Positions 59,949 to 64,000 of a DNA stretch of 64,000 bases are shown here, piece by piece. Position numbers and translations under genes: made by a program. The notes beneath the pieces were generated by a model. It had not been told where the DNA came from and did no database searches. It worked only from the letters and a program-made list of their open reading frames with translations. Position 1 is the first letter of the stretch, and every line of letters begins with the position of its first letter. The stretch is from Sphingomonas nostoxanthinifaciens. GTDB taxonomy: Bacteria; Pseudomonadota; Alphaproteobacteria; Sphingomonadales; Sphingomonadaceae. The DNA is taken from assembly GCF_019930585.1 (NCBI RefSeq), contig NZ_CP082839.1, forward strand, positions 682,001-746,000, in the 5' to 3' direction.

Positions 59949-60027
59949 GGTGCATGCACCGCTCGCGGCTTCCGAGCGACCCCGGCAGCCAACGTGACGT
60001 CCCGTCGACTCGGAAGCCGACGGGACG
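59949..60027. ncRNA. Candidate structured RNA with interlocking inverted repeats
   Basis: Four perfect pairings lie within 79 bases: the palindrome GGTGCATGCACC (59949-59960), CGCTCG/CGAGCG (59960-59965 with 59973-59978), CGGCTTCCGAG/CTCGGAAGCCG (59966-59976 with 60009-60019) and CGTCCCGTCG/CGACGGGACG (59998-60007 with 60018-60027). The last two interlock and share two bases, so they form a pseudoknot or alternate. Strand, promoter and function are not known; I match no known RNA family. Confidence 0.35.
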
Positions 60028-60415
60028 CAGTTCCCGGAACAAAACCCCCCGGTCCCCGGAAACACTGGACTTATGTCGTGCCGCGCGATCTTCTTCACTC
60101 ACATGGGTTAGCGAGAAGTGCCAATCGAATGGTCAAGTAAATAGCATCGGGTTGCCCTTTGCGATGCCTTTGCTTGCAAGGATTTTGCACAAGCCTGCGG
60201 GCCCGTTCGACTTTTCTCTACACGGAACATCAGCCCTCCGAAGCGATCGGGCTTGCGGCTCCGGCAACGAGTCGCACGCGGGCGGCATAGGTCGCAGGCG
60301 TCCTTCCACATCGAAGCGGCCGTCGGAACGGATTGCTCGGCTCCGAGCTTGTCCGCATTCAGGCCTTGGGCCAGTGCATTTTTGCCTTCGGATCGCCCCC
60401 ATTCAAGGAGCCGCC

Positions 60416-61783
60416 ATGTTCACGAGCGTCAATCCCGCGACGGGCGAGGACATCGCGACCTATGCCGAACTGAGCAAGGCGGAGGTCGACAGCAAGCTGG
60501 ATCGCGCGGTGGCAGCATACCGACAGTGGCGCGAGACGCCGCTCGCCGCCCGCGCCGATCTGCTGAACGCCATCGCCGATAGGTACGAGGCCAACAAGGA
60601 TCGGCTGGCGCGCATGGCCACGGCCGAGATGGGCAAGACGCTGGCATCGGCGGTGAGCGAGGTCGAGAAGTGCATCGCCGCTTTCCGCCACTATGCCGTG
60701 GCGGGACCGGCCATGCTGGATCCCCGGACGATCGCGCTCGGCAGCGGCGGGGCCGCCGAAATCCGCTGGCTTCCGCAAGGGGCCGTGCTGGCGATCATGC
60801 CGTGGAACTTCCCGTTCTGGCAGACGGTGCGGTTTCTCGCCCCGACCATCCTCGCCGGCAATGTCGGCCTGCTGAAGCATGCGAGCATCGTGCAGGGCGT
60901 CGCGGCGCTCATGGAAGAAATGGTGCTGGAGGCGGGCGGCCCCGAAGGACTGTTCCAGAACATCGCGATCCGGTCGGACGCCGTGGCCGACATCATCGCC
61001 GACAAGCGCGTCGTTGCCGTCACGCTGACCGGAAGCGAGGGGGCCGGGATTGCCGTCGCCGAACAAGCGGGTCGTAACCTGAAGAAGGTGGTGCTCGAAC
61101 TGGGCGGATCCGATCCCTTCATCGTCATGCCGTCCGCTGACCTCGACGCAGCGGTTGCCGCAGCGGTCAAGGCGCGCGTCCAGAATGCGGGGCAGTCGTG
61201 CATCTGCGCCAAGCGGATGATCGTCCATGCGGATGTCTACGATGCGTTTCTCGAGCGGTTCGTCGCCGCGATGCGGGCGCTGGCGATCGGCGATCCGCTC
61301 GACCCGGACAACGACATGGGGCCGCTGTCGAGCATCGCGCAGCGCGATACCGTGCTCGAACAGGTCGAGGATGCGAAACGACAGGGCGCGACGCTCCTGC
61401 TCGGCGCGGAAAAGCTGGATCGTGCGGGCGCCTACATGTCGGCCGGAGTGCTCACCGACGTTCCGCTCGACAGCGCGTTCATGGGCGAGGAAATCTTCGG
61501 TCCGGTCGCCATGGTGTTCAAGGCCGCGGATATCGACGAGGCGATCCGGATCGCGAACGCCATTCCGTTCGGGCTCGGATCGTCCTCATGGACCGCGGAT
61601 GCCGCCGAGCAGGAGCGTTTCGTCCGCGATATCGAAGCCGGCATGACCGCGATCAACCAGATGCTCGCCTCGGCACCGGAGGCGCCGTTCGGCGGGATCA
61701 AGCGATCGGGCCATGGCCGCGAACTCGGCCCCTTCGGGCTGCACGAGTTCATGAACCTCAAGACGGTGCTTCGCGCACCCTGA
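60416..61783 (+). CDS. Aldehyde dehydrogenase, succinate-semialdehyde dehydrogenase-like
   Basis: Protein of 455 residues of the NAD(P)-dependent aldehyde dehydrogenase family. It begins FTSVNPATGEDIATYAELS. The general-base Glu lies in VVLELGGSDPFIV and the catalytic Cys262 in NAGQSCICAKR; IMPWNFPFWQ and EEIFGPVAMVF are also present. The length and N-terminus fit the short succinate-semialdehyde dehydrogenase group, which feeds 4-aminobutyrate or similar carbon into succinate. AAGGAGCCGCC sets ATG 60416; the frame runs upstream through non-coding DNA. Confidence 0.93.
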   Translation: MFTSVNPATGEDIATYAELSKAEVDSKLDRAVAAYRQWRETPLAARADLLNAIADRYEANKDRLARMATAEMGKTLASAVSEVEKCIAAFRHYAVAGPAMLDPRTIALGSGGAAEIRWLPQGAVLAIMPWNFPFWQTVRFLAPTILAGNVGLLKHASIVQGVAALMEEMVLEAGGPEGLFQNIAIRSDAVADIIADKRVVAVTLTGSEGAGIAVAEQAGRNLKKVVLELGGSDPFIVMPSADLDAAVAAAVKARVQNAGQSCICAKRMIVHADVYDAFLERFVAAMRALAIGDPLDPDNDMGPLSSIAQRDTVLEQVEDAKRQGATLLLGAEKLDRAGAYMSAGVLTDVPLDSAFMGEEIFGPVAMVFKAADIDEAIRIANAIPFGLGSSSWTADAAEQERFVRDIEAGMTAINQMLASAPEAPFGGIKRSGHGRELGPFGLHEFMNLKTVLRAP

Positions 61784-61801
61784 ACGCGATGCCGGGCCGG
61801 G

Positions 61802-64000
61802 CTACGCCTGGCTGCGGGTCGTGATCTCGAGCTTCTCGACGCGATCGCTCAGGCGGTGCGGCTGTCCGAACAGGTAGCCCTGCGCCTGCGGGCACCCTTC
61901 TTCCAAGACCATGCGGCGCTGCTCGTCCGTCTCGACGCCCTCGGCCACGACCGGCAGATTGAGGCTTTTGCCCAGGCCGACGATCGCGCGGATGATCGAT
62001 CGCGCGGCATCGTCCTTGGCGAGCGCGGCGATGAAGCTGCGGTCGATCTTGATCTTGTCGAACGGGAACGATTGCAGGTTGCTGAGCGACGAATAGCCGG
62101 TCCCGAAATCGTCCATCACGATCCGGATGCCCATCGCCTTGATCGCGTGGAGCGTCGTCAGGGTCGTCTCGCGATTGCGCAGCAGCGAGCTTTCGGTGAT
62201 CTCCAGTTCCAGGCGACGCGGATCCAGCCCGCTATCCTCGACCGCCGATCGAACCACTGCCGCCAGGTTCGCGACCTGGAACTGGATTGGCGACACGTTG
62301 ACGGCGATCGACAGGTTTTCGCTCCACCCCGCCGCGCACCGGCACGCCTCGCGCAAGACCCACTCGCCGATCGGCAGGATCGCGCCGGTCTCTTCCGCCA
62401 CCGGGATGAACAGATCGGGCGGAACATTGCCGCGCTCCGGGTGCGTCCAGCGGAGCAATGCCTCGAACCCGACGGTCGCGGAGAAAGCGGTCGAAACCAG
62501 CGGCTGGAATACCAGATGGAACTCGTCCCGCTGCAGCGCATGGCGCAGGTCGTGTTCCATCGCGCGCCGCTCGCGCACCTGCTGGTCCATCCCCGGATCG
62601 AAGAAGCAGGCGGTGCCGCGCCCCTCATGCTTGGCGCGATACAGCGCCAGATCGGCATTGTGGCGCAGCGTCTCGGGGTCCGAGCCATCGCGCGGGAAGA
62701 CGGCGGCGCCGATGCTGACGCCCACCGCAGTCGGATCGAGCGCGCTGTCCATCTCGCGCGCGAAACTGTCGAGGATGCGCGCAGTCAGCCGGCGCACGCT
62801 CTCATCGTCTTCGACATGCCGCTGGAGGATGAGAAACTCGTCGCCGCCGATCCGCGCCACGATGTCGTCGGTCCGGACGACGGCCTTCAGCATCGCCGCG
62901 ACCCGCTTGAGGATGTCGTCGCCGGCCGCGTGGCCGAACAGGTCGTTGACGGCCTTGAAGCGATCAAGATCCAGCGCCAGCAGCGCGAAGCCGTCGGTAT
63001 GCCGCGTGCGCCGCGCCGCCTCGGCCAGCGCACGGTTCAGGCAGGCGCGGTTGGGCAGATCGGTCAGGCTGTCGTGCGATGCCATATAGGCGACCTCACG
63101 CTCGGCCTCCTTGCGCTGCGTCAGATCGCGGATGGCGAGCACCTGGCAGGAACGCCCGCGATATTCGATCTCGTGGATCGCGACCTCGACGATCTTCTCG
63201 GGCTCGCTCGAATTGCGGATCACGGCTTCGGTCGTGGAGGATCGATCGCCGGTGACCTCGGATTGGTCGGAGAATTGCAGCCAGTCTTCGGGCCGGCTGC
63301 CGATCAGCGCGCCGTACGACGTGCCGACCAGCGTGCTCATCTGCTGATTGATCTCGACGATCACATTGTCGTGGACGATCATCAGGCCTTCGAGCGTCGC
63401 GTCGGTCAGGCCGCGCAGGTCGGTCAGCAGCCGTTCGACGAACGAGCTCGCCAGCACCAGCCCGATCAGCGCGAGGGTTGCGAAGACGATCGCCGGGATC
63501 AGCCACGCGGCTGATCCGTCGCCGGCCGTGACCGCGATCGTCGGGTCGGGCACCAGGGTGGTTGCCGACATCGCGGTGAAATGCAGCGCCACCACGGCCA
63601 ATATGGTCAGCCCGGCCGGCGCGAACACGCGTCGCCAACCGCGCAGTGCGCCGAAGCTGAAGAAGCTTCCGGCGAAGGCGCCCCAGGCGAGAAGGAAGGA
63701 GATCGCGATCGGCGAAAGCGCGTAGCGCACCGCGGCCGGCGCGATGATCGACGCCATGCCGGTGAAATGCATCAGCGCGACGCCGATCGTGGCGATCAGC
63801 CCGGCAACGCCGGCCCGCTTGGCATCGGGCTTGCGGCCGAGCATGCGGAAGGTGAGCCAGAACGCCGCCACCGCCAATGCCGCCGACAAGATCGTCAGCG
63901 CGGCATCGAACCGCATCGGCATCGCACCGCGATAGGCGAGCATCGCGACGAAATGGGTGGCCCACACCCCGACGCCCTCGGCGATCGCCGCGACCGCGAG
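61802..64000 (-). CDS. MHYT-PAS-GGDEF-EAL cyclic-di-GMP protein, 5' end outside the window
   Basis: The visible part is about 732 residues and continues past the window edge (GVGVWATHFVAML reads through 63967). The N-terminal membrane part has MHYT repeats (WATHFVAML, ALMHFTGMAS, ALHFTAMSATT), which may bind copper or sense a gas. A PAS domain (about TLEGLMIVHDNVIVEINQQ) follows, then GGDEF intact as RIGGDEFLIL, then EAL as GFEALLRW with EITESSLL, DDFGTGYSSL and EGVET. Both catalytic motifs look intact, so it could make and/or degrade cyclic di-GMP; the EAL side looks most complete. The gene is convergent with the dehydrogenase. Confidence 0.93.
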   Translation of the reverse strand, partial: LAVAAIAEGVGVWATHFVAMLAYRGAMPMRFDAALTILSAALAVAAFWLTFRMLGRKPDAKRAGVAGLIATIGVALMHFTGMASIIAPAAVRYALSPIAISFLLAWGAFAGSFFSFGALRGWRRVFAPAGLTILAVVALHFTAMSATTLVPDPTIAVTAGDGSAAWLIPAIVFATLALIGLVLASSFVERLLTDLRGLTDATLEGLMIVHDNVIVEINQQMSTLVGTSYGALIGSRPEDWLQFSDQSEVTGDRSSTTEAVIRNSSEPEKIVEVAIHEIEYRGRSCQVLAIRDLTQRKEAEREVAYMASHDSLTDLPNRACLNRALAEAARRTRHTDGFALLALDLDRFKAVNDLFGHAAGDDILKRVAAMLKAVVRTDDIVARIGGDEFLILQRHVEDDESVRRLTARILDSFAREMDSALDPTAVGVSIGAAVFPRDGSDPETLRHNADLALYRAKHEGRGTACFFDPGMDQQVRERRAMEHDLRHALQRDEFHLVFQPLVSTAFSATVGFEALLRWTHPERGNVPPDLFIPVAEETGAILPIGEWVLREACRCAAGWSENLSIAVNVSPIQFQVANLAAVVRSAVEDSGLDPRRLELEITESSLLRNRETTLTTLHAIKAMGIRIVMDDFGTGYSSLSNLQSFPFDKIKIDRSFIAALAKDDAARSIIRAIVGLGKSLNLPVVAEGVETDEQRRMVLEEGCPQAQGYLFGQPHRLSDRVEKLEITTRSQA

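Larger units (their letters stand above)
59730..60415. other. 686-bp non-coding interval with several hairpins
   Basis: Between the acetyltransferase and the aldehyde dehydrogenase. It contains the terminator-like hairpin at 59800-59828, a tightly structured zone at 59949-60027 and a less GC-rich part at about 60060-60240. No frame has a convincing ribosome site. On the minus strand near 60235-60350 a frame reads NPFRRPLRCGRTPATYAARVR, resembling the C-terminal helix region of an AraC regulator, perhaps a decayed gene. Confidence 0.6.

Noticed and set aside
59898..60098. A 66-codon minus-strand frame in the structured gap.
   Set aside because: It has no ribosome site, reads through four inverted repeats and has mixed composition.
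1..64000. tRNA, rRNA, CRISPR arrays, insertion sequences, prophage and integration sites.
   Set aside because: I looked for cloverleaf segments, spaced direct repeats, transposase or integrase motifs and target duplications and found none. A covariance-model scan could still find a short RNA.

Overview
The window is GC-rich, densely coded DNA from one chromosome. It contains no phage, insertion sequence, CRISPR array, rRNA or tRNA that I could recognise. The gene content fits an alphaproteobacterium of the sphingomonad type: a large orphan TonB-dependent receptor, a PEPxxWA-CTERM surface protein, a tryptophan-halogenase-like flavoprotein, an otsB-GH15-otsA trehalose operon, a class II DAHP synthase, Tat-exported carbohydrate enzymes, an EcfG-type stress promoter (GGAAC-N16-CGTT) and palindromic intergenic repeats. 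The genus-level assignment is inference from family content; no marker gene such as 16S rRNA is present.

Layout. 1-8.2 kb: polyamine gene (ornithine decarboxylase-like, minus strand) next to a cut-off gene, then a PLP dehydratase coupled to a DUF72 gene, the TonB receptor, a DMT-family permease and a frameshifted nitronate monooxygenase. 8.2-12.7 kb (minus): class II DAHP synthase, UDP-GlcNAc 2-epimerase, cysteinyl-tRNA synthetase and a small lipoprotein. 12.9-16.6 kb (plus): a GT4 glycosyltransferase with a C-terminal helical-barrel region, paired with a GH130-like protein. 16.7-19.2 kb (minus): PspC protein, an unlisted 53-residue Cys-rich protein, and htpG behind a sigma-32-like promoter. 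19.3-21.4 kb: exported metallo-beta-lactamase-fold protein and a YeiH-type permease. 21.4-25.4 kb (minus): otsB, a GH15 glucoamylase-like gene and otsA with overlapping ends, facing a Tat-exported glucose-fructose oxidoreductase-like gene.

26.6-29.5 kb (minus): a PLP decarboxylase followed by an ATP-grasp protein. 29.7-31.4 kb: two small exported Gly/Tyr/His-rich proteins converging on the PEP-CTERM protein at a very strong bidirectional terminator. 31.8-35.4 kb (minus): DUF2252, then a chain of antitoxin, PIN toxin and tryptophan halogenase joined by TGATG overlaps. 35.6-38.2 kb (plus): Kef-type antiporter and an outer-membrane porin. 38.2-40.1 kb (minus): ATP-grasp plus LLM flavin monooxygenase. 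40.3-46.6 kb: threonine aldolase-like lyase, M28 peptidase, pyrophosphatase, small regulators, a GDSL esterase and a divergent HxlR/QorB pair with a clean palindromic operator.

46.6-58.6 kb is a loose carbohydrate region: GH30, exported esterase, class A penicillin-binding protein, GH9, a metallo-beta-lactamase protein with a chitobiase-like N-terminal domain, and GH3. Two similar LacI-type operator candidates precede the GH9 gene and the metallo-beta-lactamase gene. The window ends with a serine acetyltransferase, a 686-bp non-coding interval with interlocking inverted repeats, an aldehyde dehydrogenase, and a cut-off MHYT-PAS-GGDEF-EAL protein.

Themes that link genes are stress tolerance (trehalose, htpG, an EcfG promoter), envelope and glycan turnover, and several two-gene operons joining an ATP-grasp ligase to a redox or PLP enzyme whose products are unknown.
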